DNA from: Chimonanthus salicifolius
Lineage: Eukaryota > Streptophyta > Magnoliopsida > Laurales > Calycanthaceae
Length of the DNA stretch: 64,000 nt
Direction of reading: 5' to 3'
Assembly: GCA_013350335.1 (NCBI GenBank)
Contig: CM023539.1
Span: 20,132,448-20,196,447, forward strand
This document shows, piece after piece, positions 21,722 to 32,395 of the stretch; position 1 is the first letter of the stretch, and each line of letters starts with the position of its first letter. The notes under the pieces are model-generated. The model did not search any database. It was not told the origin of the DNA and was given only the letters and a program-made list of their open reading frames with translations. Position numbers and translations under genes: made by a program.

Positions 21722-22945
21722 AAGACATATGGCATACATAAATATACATTAAGTATAAAAGGCCATGATATGCCATAACCAATAAACACTTGTAAAAACA
21801 TTTTCAATTTGCACCAAGATGTGCCAAAATGAGATCAAGTAAAGGCGCAAAAGAAACGATGTCCATGTATAGCATACAAGTGTTTGTCAAACACCAGATT
21901 AGCTCCCATGCTTTTCATCAACTTTATCATTCAATTTATGAATGTTTGAATTGAATGATACATGAATGAATTACCAATGAAGAACATTTGATCACACATT
22001 GATTAAGAAATACCATTCACAAGTATGGAGCAAGTCCCATTCCACAAGAGATTCACAAATTTTTGTAAGTTGGAATGGAACAACACTGTATGTGTAGAAG
22101 ATCATCTCACACAACAAGATTCTACCAATTTAAAATATGAGATGAAAACAAAGAATGCAAGCACATACAAGCGAGACATGAGGCAATGCACAAAGTCCAT
22201 CCATTCCCAAAAGATAACTTAATACATGGAATGAGATGAAACAACATATATTCCAATAATAAAGCATAAGTGCAAGCCTACATGAGAACACATGGCATAT
22301 AAAACTATGATTATATCAATTAAAGGCATATATGCCACACAAACATCTTGCACATGATCATTCCAACAATCAAACAAGAACATGGAATGAAGGCAAGATA
22401 CCAAGGGTGATTCTAAATCATGCTTCAAATGTGATACCAACAATGGTAGCCCTTCACACATTTGAGCAAACATTGTGGGACAATGAATCTAAGTCCACAA
22501 CTCTATGACCCTTTAAGCATGATAAACATTATAGTCAATACTTGAAAGAGGTCAAATGTGCCATGCCACAACACTTGGTCATTTGAACACACTTATACCA
22601 AGTTTGAGTTCAACTACAATTGGTCTAGAGACATACAAATTAAGCTCAAGTCTTAGACCAATGTAGGACATGGGTAAGGCCCTATCCCTTTGGGATCCAT
22701 ACCAAATTTTAAATCCAGACATTTCTTCTCAAATCTTTGGAAGTTGGGCTTTTCCAATCTCCCATTTTTAATATTTGGCTCAAATTCAAAAGATTGAGAC
22801 AAGACTCTCCTTCGCATATTTCGTACCATAGTATAAGGAGATCTTGGTCTAACCCTTTTTGATTTGCTAATGAATGGACGATGTGAAGTGTGAGGTGAAA
22901 AGTGTTTCCAAGGAACATTCACAAATTGATTTACCTTTTTATTTT
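21722..22945 (-). mobile_element. SIRE-like Copia interior, minus strand, decayed
   Basis: Read on the minus strand, 22240-22480 aligns by eye with the plus-strand block 33000-33280 (TGTGGACTTAGATTC, TCAAATGTGTGAAGGG, TTGATTGTTGGA, TATGCCATGTG). Both are one family's 3' interior. Further on is GGAATGGGACTTG-like sequence (22025-22050). An 89-codon open stretch (22922-22653) has basic, Ser-rich sequence but no recognised domain. The pol genes between gag and this region are gone. Confidence 0.6.
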
Positions 22946-23085
22946 TTACATAGTCTGAATTTCCAATCCCCTCATTTTTCCTCTTCCTTGGTCTTGAGGA
23001 AGACCATCGACTACCTTTGATTTAACCTGCATTCTCTTTATCTTGTATTCGTACTTGAAATGCCCAGTTAATGCACAATACAAAC
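22946..23085 (-). pseudogene. Gag zinc-knuckle relic of a SIRE-like Copia element
   Basis: Gag coats the element RNA; its CCHC knuckle binds it. On the minus strand the reading YCALTGHFKYEYKIKR matches the usual Copia knuckle spacing (GHFKxEC), but three of the four metal ligands appear lost: only one Cys and the His remain. A basic tail with QDQGRGKMRG follows. The frame is cut at 23085 by the LTR inserted in plus orientation. Assignment rests on this motif alone. Confidence 0.55.
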
Positions 23086-23411
23086 TGTTAGTGCCTCGGC
23101 TTGGCCAAGTCCCTTCGTTTGTCAATTCCATGACTCAAAAAAAAGCACTTACTGGAAGCTTGAAGACCCAAGATGATCAAGAGTAAAGATCATGCTCCAC
23201 CGGATTGAAGTTCATCGTTATGGCAATCAGAAAATACGTATTATACCCATATATGACTTTAGGTGGTACCCACACCCTAGAAAGGACTATCCCTAGGCTT
23301 AGAGAAACAAATGGTTAAATCATATGAAGCCTAGTGAGAAAGCTTGTCAGTGAATTGGAAGCGAACTTGGAAATATGAATTAAGTTCACTGTCAGCTCGA
23401 CCAGTCGTATC

Positions 23412-23940
23412 TTACCGACCCCTCAGTGAAGTCAGGATCGACCCATCGTGGTCAAGGATTGGTCGGCTAGAACAACATAGGTTCTGGAACATTAAACTGT
23501 CATTCTGGGTATGCCTCTGATCGAGAGTCTCGCATACACCAACCCCTCGGTGAAAGGCTGAAATGACCCCTAGTGGTCAACGACTTCTCGATCAAAATCT
23601 TGAGTTCTGAAACCTTGAACTCATGTGGACTCTCGAGGAAACAGACATATCGGCAATCAAAGACCGATCGACAGTACCAAGACCGACCCCTCGGTAAAGG
23701 GCGACAGATCATTTTGGGTAACTGTTTCTAGAGATGAAACTACTGTCCTGCATGTTTTGTACTAGAACGAGCCTCTCATATGGACCAACCTCTCGGTACC
23801 ATAAGTGTCTACCCATCGGCGACAACATGTTCCACCGGGAAAGAATATTATCGTTGGGAGTGCACTTAGTGCACAACGGTTAGGTCTGTAACGGTAACAA
23901 TTATAGTCACTGACCCCTTGGTGCGACTGACTTGTCGGCA
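23412..23940 (+). repeat. Repeated CCGACCCCTCGG mini-hairpins in the Copia U3
   Basis: ACCGACCCCTCGGT-like words (arms ACCGA/TCGGT, loop CCCC) recur about six to eight times, for example near 23415, 23540, 23683, 23788 and 23910, mixed with variants ACCAACC and ACTGACCCCTTGGT. They lie upstream of the TATA box at 23972. Related copies are in the truncated LTR at 16310-16620. Confidence 0.7.
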
Positions 23941-23971
23941 TATTACCGTTACTACAACTGGTTGCCTTGGC

Positions 23972-23979
23972 TATATAAA
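23972..23979 (+). promoter_or_regulatory. TATA box of the SIRE-like LTR
   Basis: TATATAAA in the context GGC-TATATAAA-CC, ~890 bp into the LTR and downstream of the CCGACC repeats. A likely promoter by position and match. Confidence 0.65.
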
Positions 23980-24467
23980 CCAATATTTATGCAACCAGTT
24001 GTTATCCTTCAGCAGGATCAGTAGGACCCTCATCTTCACCAGTGAACTTAAACAATGGCCAACATAAGGATCACTCTCTCTCTCTCTTGCCTACACTAGG
24101 GGAATCAAATACAACCAATCAGATGAAATGAGTTGTGAGACAAAGGAAGGATGGAAACTCAGAAACGACCAAACTGAGGATTGAATTTGAAAGTGAGAAG
24201 GAGAGAACCATATACTAAGAAACCTTTGGTAAAACTAGTTTCCTTGACACCTTGGACTGTGATTGCTAAACGACGGCTACGAGGCAGAGTGTCGGCATAC
24301 ATGGGTGGGATCTTGAAGAAGCGCACATCAAGAGAAAGAGCTTCAAAAGCAAGTGCTTCTTGGTTTTAATTTTATTTTAAAACCTTTATTCCGAAAGTGG
24401 ATTAAATAAGCTTGGTTCCGGAACCTCTATAAAAAATTTGGAGCGTCATCTCCGACATAGTGATCGG

Positions 24468-24565
24468 TGGAATTCCCAGCCAAATGGATAAGTGGAATTC
24501 CTATTCGACAGTGGTGGGTGAAATTCCCAGCCTATTGAGTGAGGCAAAATTCCTACTCTAATTAT
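24468..24565 (+). repeat. Degenerate ~30-bp repeat, GTGGAATTCCCAGCC type
   Basis: GTGGAATTCCCAGCC, GTGGAATTCCTATTC, GTGAAATTCCCAGCC and CAAAATTCCTACTC follow each other at ~30-bp steps in the transcribed part of the Copia LTR. The word GGAATTCC is itself palindromic. Confidence 0.7.
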
Positions 24566-24930
24566 GAGGGTCTAAGTCCCCACTTAGTGGATTTTGGGGA
24601 TAGCTCAAGGTTGAGCGAGTCCTAACAGTGGATATAGATTGGCTAACCGAACCACTTTAAATTGGTCTTATGGTGTTTGATCTATGTGTGTTTGTGTTTA
24701 GTATTTAAGTGTTCTTCCTAACACACATCACTTTGCATATTAATTACCTTATTCTACACATTGTGCACAAGCATCGATAATCAAACCATATGTGAAGGGT
24801 CATAATCTTAGTGTGATCGCTCAATGAAATTATCACACTAAAAAGATCTCTTGATAAACAATCCGCTGCACTTTAAATAATCAAGAAATTTGTTAGCACC
24901 ATTGAAAATGGGATTGACCCATTAACAAAC

Positions 24931-24993
24931 CTCCCCCCTCCACCCCCCCCCACCCCCGCCCCCCCCCCCCTCCTCCTCCTCCTCCTTCCTCTT
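24931..24993 (+). repeat. C-rich and (TCC)n low-complexity tract
   Basis: A run of C with A or G interruptions followed by TCC repeats, just before the LTR end. Its length may be unstable in assembly. Confidence 0.9.
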
Positions 24994-25041
24994 CTAGGGT
25001 CAATCGTGATGTTCTAACACCGTGTAAAAGAAACTTTCAAT

Positions 25042-25053
25042 TGGTATTAGAGC
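25042..25053 (+). other. Primer-binding site of the SIRE-like element
   Basis: TGGTATTAGAGC, one change from the initiator tRNA-Met complement, 22 bp after CTAACA. It is followed by TTCATGCTCTT and a short leader, as in SIRE-type Copia elements. Confidence 0.8.
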
Positions 25054-25115
25054 TTCATGCTCTTAAAAAGGATTTAACCATTCGAGTTGATCAATGCTAG
25101 AACAATGGCAGTGCG
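25054..25115 (+). pseudogene. Leader and start of Copia gag, interrupted
   Basis: Leader, then AACAATGGCAGTGCG, a start codon in good context at 25105. After four codons the frame is cut by the LTR at 25116. The continuation is at 32396 or beyond. GTGCG at 25111-25115 is the left target duplication (GTGAG at 32396-32400, one difference). Confidence 0.5.
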
Positions 25116-26363
25116 TGTAACGCCCCGCCCTTTTTCACTCGTAAAAATCAGAGTCTATTTTTTTTTTTTGAAATAAAGAGTGACAAGAGAGCAGGACGTC
25201 ACGTCGCGAGCTAAGTCCGAGCTTCCAAAGCCTGGCCCTTAAATGGCCAACCCTACGTGTGCGTGGAACTAAGTCCACGAGAACGGTTCACACGTACTAA
25301 GTTAAGCTTGCGGAATGTAAACTTAATGTGAAAATTATAATAGAGTCTATCCTGCCAATTATTAAATAGCAAGGAAGTACATCACTTAATTAATAAATAC
25401 CTTAACTTAGAATGTCCAAGAGTGAAGTCCAAACCATAGCAAGTAATCTAAATTATTACAGTCCAACAAACTAGTTACTCAAATTACATTTTCATAAATA
25501 AAACTTAAGTAAATAAAACTAGCTCCTCCAAGCGCCTAAGCTTGACTTCGGTCACGTCCTTCACTTCCTCCATTTCCTGCGTCATCGTCTAAGATAGAAG
25601 TAGGGGGTTAGACAACGCGCCCAGTAAGTACTCCGAGTAGGGTCAACACATGGATTAGTATGTACAAAACACATAGATATAAGTATATCAAAACCATGCA
25701 AGTAAATGACATGCCATGGGTGTCATATGCCATGAGTCCCACCCATCATCCATATGATCATTACATAATGTCCCTCTTGATGGAAAATGCACATCAAGGT
25801 ATCCCCCCCAAATGCCTTACAGATGCCCCGACGGAGTGTGGATCTCCGGTTACAAAACAATCATACATCCCTCTTGATGGATAATGCACATCAAGGTACC
25901 CTCTACAAATGCCTTACGGATGCCCCGACGAAGTGTGGATCTCCGGTTTCATTTCAAACATACATCCCTTGGAATCAGTGTGGATTCCACCCCATGGTTG
26001 CTTTATCGGAAACCCAAATGGAGCGTGGACTCCTTTCAATTGGTCCCTCCCATGCCATGCATGAGATGCAAGTGCAAACATGCTATGTAATCATACAAAT
26101 CATAGCATTAAAATCCCATCATTAAGACATACCATTTGATACCAAAATAATTCAAGTAAAACGTATCATATACACATACTCCATGGTTTTCAATGAGGTA
26201 GGAATCCTACCAATGTCTAAATACCGGGTCTATGGTTTTCCGTCCAAAGATCGATCACGATTGCGCACCGCTTGTGAGATCCCGTTACCTTATTACATAT
26301 CAACAAGTCAAACCAATGTTTTATTTGATTTCTAACATGCTCATGTCCACAAATATGCCTTAG

Positions 26364-27192
26364 TGGGGTTCTGCCATACCACATGGCCGAACCTAACCCA
26401 CTTGGTTTTGGGTCCCTTTTTAATCCTTAGATCATTTTAATCATGTGGTTCCAAGATTATGCCATCCTTTGATTCATTAATCCAAACACACCTAAGTTAA
26501 TCATTTACCATTAATAAAACCCTAAGTCCACAAAAAATATCCTCCATGGGGTTCGGCCATGGTCCTTCCATTTTCACCATATTTACCTCTTTGCCATCAT
26601 TCTTTCCATAGCTAATCACTCCTTTTATTTATACATACTTAGGTCCATAACTGATCCATAAACATGGATCCATAATTGATTCATTAATCATGACATAAAA
26701 CCCTAACAAATCCATAACAAATACCTCCATTCCTTAGCTTGATAATCCATTCATTTTAAACATGCATGCATAGATCCATAATGTCCATAAAATGGGTCAT
26801 GGGGTTCGGCCATACAACATGGCCGAACCCATGATGTTCATTTTCATCCTCCCTTTAAAATCATTTACAACATTTTAGACCCATAAACAAAGTCCCTCTA
26901 TGGGGCGGGGGGGGTGGGGGGGTGGGTTGGGGTTTAATCATACACTTAGGTCATCTTTTTACAACCCAAAGTCCATCAACATGTCTTCCATCACCATTTA
27001 CAACATGGCCGAACCCATGGTCCATGGTTCTTCACCATTTACAATCTTTGAGACCATTTAAAATGATTTAACATTGCTCCATTATTTCCCTCCTTTAAAA
27101 CCCTTTAAACATCATTAACATACATCATTTAAAACCTTTTAAAACCATTAACACCCTTCCATGGGGTTCGGCCATACAACATGGCCGAACCC
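26364..27192 (-). repeat. Hairpin array, first part, about 3 pairs and 2 halves
   Basis: Paired units near 26380, 26815 and 27177; half-units near 26553 and 27010. The array continues after the nested LTR with units at 30377-30411 and 30455-30482. The last has GGTTTGGCC and GGTCAAACC arms. Confidence 0.8.
26902..26932 (+). repeat. G-rich tract at the position of a hairpin arm
   Basis: GGGGCGGGGGGGGTGGGG and GTGGGTTGGGG replace what, by context (CTATGGGG before, CATACAC after), should be a hairpin unit. It fits G-quadruplex runs. It may be a replication-slippage product or an assembly artefact. Confidence 0.75.
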
Positions 27193-27735
27193 TCTGGTTC
27201 ATCACTTTCTCTTAAAAATCATATAACCATGATCATATCCTGTAACACCCCGGATTTTCAAGTTATAAATATTTACAGGAATTTTGCCATTTAATTTGTG
27301 AATTATGAGATATGGATCATAGATGGGTGAAGTGTTGGATCATTGCCCAATTGAGACCCAACGGATTGTGGAAACTGTTTTAATAAAATTAAATGGGGCC
27401 GAATTTAAATTAGTAATACATTATGTCTATATTTATTTATTATGCGCATAAAGGAAGTTGGACTAATTGTCATGGCCGTGTGTGGGAGATATGCGCATCC
27501 ATGAGATATGCGCATGATGTACTAGAATATCTTAAAGAGTGAAACTAGGGGATTACTAATTTAAGAAGGTGTTCAAATAGAAATAGAGGAAGTCTTAGCC
27601 GTGTGGGTGTTGTGCTCACAAAGGAGTCCCTCTTTGATTAAAATCGGCAACTACTAATTATAGGCAACACAAAGGGACGCATGGCATAGGGGATTTGTTA
27701 TCTTAAGTACCTTCTAAGTTGGGACCAAGGGAAGG

Positions 27736-27745
27736 TTTTATAAAA
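27736..27745 (+). promoter_or_regulatory. TATA-like box of LTR 27241-30368
   Basis: TTTTATAAAA at the same relative place (about 500 bp from the LTR start) as TATATAAA in the sister copy at 13750. Confidence 0.55.
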
Positions 27746-27964
27746 GAAATACATGGCAAGGGCGCACGACACTTACACACCATAGCCAAATTTTCTTTCT
27801 CCCTCTCAATTCTCATTCACGGCAAGAATAAAGGGAAGGAGAAGGCAGCCAGCAAGAGGTGTTCTCAGTTTTGGAGAAAAATCAAGAAGAAAGGAGAAGG
27901 ATTGGAAGAACAAGAATCAATCGGAACCGGTTAGTATTTTATAAATTTTGTTTAAAAGAAAAGA

Positions 27965-29190
27965 ACCATGGAGTTCGGCCATGGTGTATGGCCGAACCCC
28001 ATGGAAGAAAATTGAGGAAATAATCATGGAGAGTTAATGGTAAAGATGGACCATAGGGTTCGGCCATGTTGCATGGCCGAACCCCATGGAGGCACTTTGG
28101 TGATTTTATGGAAAGACATGATTATTTTTATGGGTTCAAAACCATGAAGAATATTAGTTATTTTAATGGAATTTGAAGATGAAAATCATAGGTGTAGATT
28201 CATGATTATAAATGGTTTAATTGGATGTATGGTTGATCGTTTTGGATACATGGAATATTATTGATAATTTTTTTAAAAGAGGATTTTGAACCATAGGGTT
28301 CGGCCATGGTGTATGGCCGAACCCCATGGAAGTTATTATTAATGTAGAAAGTGAATGGAAAAGGGTTGGATTGTCTCTATCGGTGAGGTTCGGCCATGGT
28401 GTATGGCCGAACCCCACTAGAGTTTATTTATGGAAGATGATTTCTAATTATGGAAGTTGGTTGCTAAATTAGAAAGTTTCTAATTATGGAAGTTGCTATT
28501 AATTTATAAAGTGAATAGAAATGTTTGGATTGTCTCTATGGGTGAGGTTCGGCCATGGTGTATGGCCGAACCCCACTAGGGTTTATTTATGGAAGTTGTA
28601 TATTGAATTTAGAAAGTTTCTATTTATAGACTTTCTAATTATGAACTTTTGATCAAAATGGAAAGTTATACATCATAGGGTTCGGCCATGGCGCTTGACC
28701 GAACCCTATGAAACAATTATGGATCTATTATGTTCATGTGTTAAGGAGTGGAAGGTTTGAAATGATTAAACCAATGGCAAAGTTGTAAAATACATGCTAA
28801 GATGGAAGGATAGCCATGAATGGCAATATTGTAATTTAAATGGACTTAAGATATCATAGGGTTCGGCCATGGTGTGTGGCCGAACCCCATGAATCAAGTT
28901 AAATGGATTTTTATGAACTTAAGATAGTGATTGGATTAATGGAGAGACAATGATAGAGGTAATGGCATTTTGGTAATTAAGTGAAAATAAGGGACCATGG
29001 GTTCGGCCATGGTGCATGGCCGAACCCCATGAGGAATGGTTGCTGAACTTAATGTTTGATGTATCTTAGATGATTAATTGGGTTATCATCAGTTTAATGC
29101 ATAAAAATGGTAAGAATGGAAATATTGTAAATATGGTAAAAAAAATGAAAGACCATGGGTTTAGCCATGGTGTGTGGCCGAACCCCATGA
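27965..29190 (+). repeat. Hairpin array, 9 units
   Basis: Units at about 27965, 28050, 28287, 28382, 28543, 28674, 28855, 28992 and 29153. CCAT...ATGG flanks are found in most and GTG...CAC flanks at 28382 and 28543. It starts 35 bp after the donor-like GTTAGT at 27930 and ends ~75 bp before the conserved core. Confidence 0.9.
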
Positions 29191-31299
29191 GGATTGTGTT
29201 TATGGACTTAAAGCATTGTAAATCAAGTGGGACTTGGTTTTGATTGATTATTATATTATAAGGTAACGGGACCTCACAAGGTGTTTACGATCGTGTACGG
29301 TTACTGGACGAAAGACGCAAGGACACGTTAGTGGTCTTTGGTAGGATTCCATCTCTTTGAAACCATGGGTTTATGTACATTTTTTTATCTTATTTTTGAT
29401 GAATATAGGTTGCAAAGGATATGTTTCAAATTGTGATTTTAAATGCTATGTTTATATGATAAAATAACATGTGTTGGGTACGTTTCAAATTATGATTTTA
29501 AATGCTATGTTTATATGATAAAATAGCATGTGTTTCATTGGCATCTCATGCATGGCATGGGGTGAAGGATTTGTAACCGGAGGGGCCACATTCCGTCGGG
29601 GCGTCCGAAAAACCTATGTGGGTTCCTTGATGTGCTTTTCCATCAAGAAGAAACCGGAGGGTCCACACTCCGTCGGGGCGTCCAAAAGACCTATGTGGTG
29701 GGTACTTTATGTACATGTGATGGGTGGGACTCATTGCATTTGTCATCATTGTATGGCATGGTTTATATGGTTTATATGGTTTTGACAATATGATATTATT
29801 ATATGCATGTTTTGTACTAACCATGCGTTAGCCCTAATTGGAATACCTACCGGGCGCGTTGTTCCAACGCCCTACTTCTACCCTAGTGGATGACACAGGA
29901 AACCAGGGGATCGATGTACGCAAGGAGGGCCAAGCATAGAAGCTTGGATGATTTAATTTATATTTTGAGTGAAGTTACTTATGAACATGTATTCGAGTAA
30001 CTAGTTTTCGGGAATGTAATAACTTAGATGAATTTAATATGGTTGGATGTTTATTTGGATAATTTTGATATTTGAATAATGATTAAGGACTTGACGTACT
30101 TTGCCATCTGAATGGAATAGAACTCAATTCTATTATGATTCCGCATGTTTTGATTTTAATTCCGCATCTTTATATTGTTATGTGTGAACCGTTTTCATGG
30201 ACTTAGTCTATGCACACATAGGGTTGGCCAGTTAAGGGTCGGACTTTGGAAGTTCGGACTTAGCTCGCGTCATGATGTCCTGCTCTCTATCACTACTCTG
30301 TCATTAAAAAAAAAAATAGACTCTGATTTTTCGAAAGGAAAACGAGTGAAAAAGAGCGAGGCGTTACATATCTTTTGATGGGGTTCGGCCATACATCATG
30401 GCCGAACCTCATCCAAATCCTTTTTAGTTCTCATGATCCATATACATAGAAATCTAGGGTTTGGCCACGCAAGGGTCAAACCATGATCTTGATCTATACC
30501 TTATCTTAGACATGCATGAGGTCCTTTCCATATTTCCATAACAATTAGGGTTCGCCCATTGCGATCCTTAACCCTTTTAGCCATGCATGCATATATAAAC
30601 CATATACACATAGTGTCCTTAATATTCCATCATTTACATATCCTATCTTACCCATTAGGGTTTGTCCATTTTCTATCTCATTTCTTGGATGGCTTTTAAA
30701 TCCATGGCCCATAACATTTTTGACCAACTTTCCAATCCAAAAATGGGAGGTTCCTTTAACCTCTTCAAATTAATAAAACCTTGTCGAATGAAACTTACCG
30801 ATTCCGCGACTCCTCCGATTTCCTTCGCTCTTTCTTGTTCCTCCAATCTTCTCCTTAGTCTTTATTCTTTCTTGCTCCTTGATCTTTGGCCAAGAGTGTG
30901 TTGAGGTCTTGAGATGAAAACCCAAAGAGAGGGTTCGGCCAAAGAGGTTTGAGAGAGGGAGAGGAGGAGGGAATGGAAGATACCAAGTGTTTCTTTGTCT
31001 TAGTGTAAGGGTCGGCCAAGCTTGAGAGAGAGAGGAGATGAGATACAAATTTCTCTAAGTCTTTTTTCTTCTTTCTCTTAGAGTGATGGTCGGCCTTGAG
31101 GGAGAGAGTGAGATGAGATGGCAAGAGATAAAAAGCCATCTTTCCCATTTTGTTTAGGGTTTGCTTGGGTTAGACTCCACCCTCATCAATGTGGAGTCTT
31201 CCCCATGGGCTCTTTGACCAAACAAGAGGGTGCATGCCCTCCACATGGCACACACCACTCTCCTCCCCAACGGTTTTGGCTTGGTTTCATGGGTTGTTT

Positions 31300-31780
31300 G
31301 GTGGTTTCCATGAGATGAAACCACCACCTCTCTTTTGACCAATGCATGGTCTAGCATGTCCTTCATTTTAGGCTTCTTGTCTAGCCAAGGGCGGAGCATG
31401 CCCTCCACATGGCACACACCACCCCCATGTCCAATGGTTTTGCTTTAGTTGTTTCCTTTCGTGGTTTGGTGGTTTCCATGAGATGAAACCAGGGGACCTC
31501 TTTTGGACAATGTGTGCCCTCCACCTAAGCTCTTGGTCTAGCCAAGGGGGGTGCATGCCCTCCACATGGCATACCACCTTTCATCCCAAAGGTTTTGGTT
31601 TGCTTGTTTCCTTGGGTGGTTTGGTGGTTTCCATGAGATGAAACCACCACCTCTCCTTTGGCCAATGTATGGTCTCCACCTAAGCATCCTTGTGTAGCCA
31701 AGGGGGTGCATGCCCTCCACATGGCGCACACCACCCCCCAATGGTTTTGATGGAGTGGTTTCCATGAGATGAAACCACCC
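31300..31780 (-). repeat. Tandem U3 repeat, four irregular units
   Basis: CCATGAGATGAAACC recurs at 31308, 31476, 31631 and 31762, with CCCTCCACATGGC and AATGGTTTTG in each unit. It is a reverse relative of the 143-bp repeat at 11705-12110. GGTTTC-CATGAGAT-GAAACC in each unit forms a 6-bp-stem hairpin. Confidence 0.8.
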
Positions 31781-32395
31781 ACTTGACTCACACCATCTTT
31801 TGGTCTTTTAGTTGACTCACTCCCCATTTGACTCACTCCATGTAATGCAACTCATTTCCCAATGCAATCATTTAAATTTATATCTAACTTAGGTCATTAC
31901 AATTAAATAATTTAATTCCATTTACTACATTTAATCCTCTTTAATTTATCTTTGACTCACCCATGGTTGACCAAGTCAACCATGGTGGTCGTCCCCACAT
32001 GTGTCTTGGCCCACACGCCATCTCACTTAGTGAGGTGGAGTTGGGTCCCACTTGGCTATGCCACTTGGATTTCCACTCCTACACTTGCCAATAAGATGGA
32101 CCCCATGTCTTTGATCACAATTAGGTCCATGACCCAATTAAATCCATTTCTTACCCATTTACCCTAATACTCAATCCATCTTGACCCATTGGGTCCCAAT
32201 TGGGCATTTGATCCAATTGACCATCATTGACCCAGTTAATTGGAAATAATCCTATCCATAGTCCATTGGACCATACCTAGGCCATTGCCCCAATTTTGAT
32301 CCATCTACCATCCATTTCATCAAAATTCTTAATTTCAACAATTAAAATAAATAATAGCCAATATAATTCTTGATTTAAAAATCCGGGCTATTACA

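Larger units (their letters stand above)
23086..25019 (+). mobile_element. SIRE-like Copia 5' LTR
   Basis: Starts TGTTAGTGCC and ends with the matching inverted terminus CTAACA (25014-25019); a PBS follows at 25042. U3 carries CCGACCCCTCGG repeats, then a TATA box at 23972. Downstream are GTGGAATTCCCAGCC-type repeats at 24468-24560 and a C-rich tract. The preceding 5 bp are CAAAC; I find no matching 3' LTR or second CAAAC, so the 3' end was lost or lies beyond the window. The LTR end could also be the CA at 25039. Confidence 0.8.
27241..30368 (+). mobile_element. Forward solo LTR nested in the reverse LTR
   Basis: Starts TGTAACACCCCGG and ends GAGCGAGGCGTTACA, 3128 bp. Flanks TATCC and TATCT agree in four of five bases. 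It is complete: TATA-like TTTTATAAAA at 27736, a purine-rich leader, donor CCG|GTTAGT at 27930, nine hairpins, the core at 29262-29365, CTTGATG and CCGGAG hairpins, branch and acceptor to 29898, and the terminal block. A good reference copy for the family. Confidence 0.9.
25116..32395 (-). mobile_element. Reverse solo LTR in the Copia interior, itself split
   Basis: Starts TGTAACGCCCCGCCC and ends ATCCGGGCTATTACA; flanks GTGCG and GTGAG are a 5-bp duplication with one difference. About 4.1 kb once the forward LTR 27241-30368 is subtracted. It has the reverse acceptor near 25575-25600, hairpin blocks at 25770-25990, a hairpin array (26364-27192, 30377-30482), donor GGTAAGTTT on the minus strand at about 30795-30803, the leader, and U3 repeats 31300-31780. 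Confidence 0.88.

Noticed and set aside
27965..29190. CRISPR-like array (regularly recurring palindromic repeats)
   Set aside because: Plant nuclear retrotransposon context, irregular spacing of 80-350 bp, no cas genes, and intervening sequence that is homologous between LTR copies rather than unique spacers.
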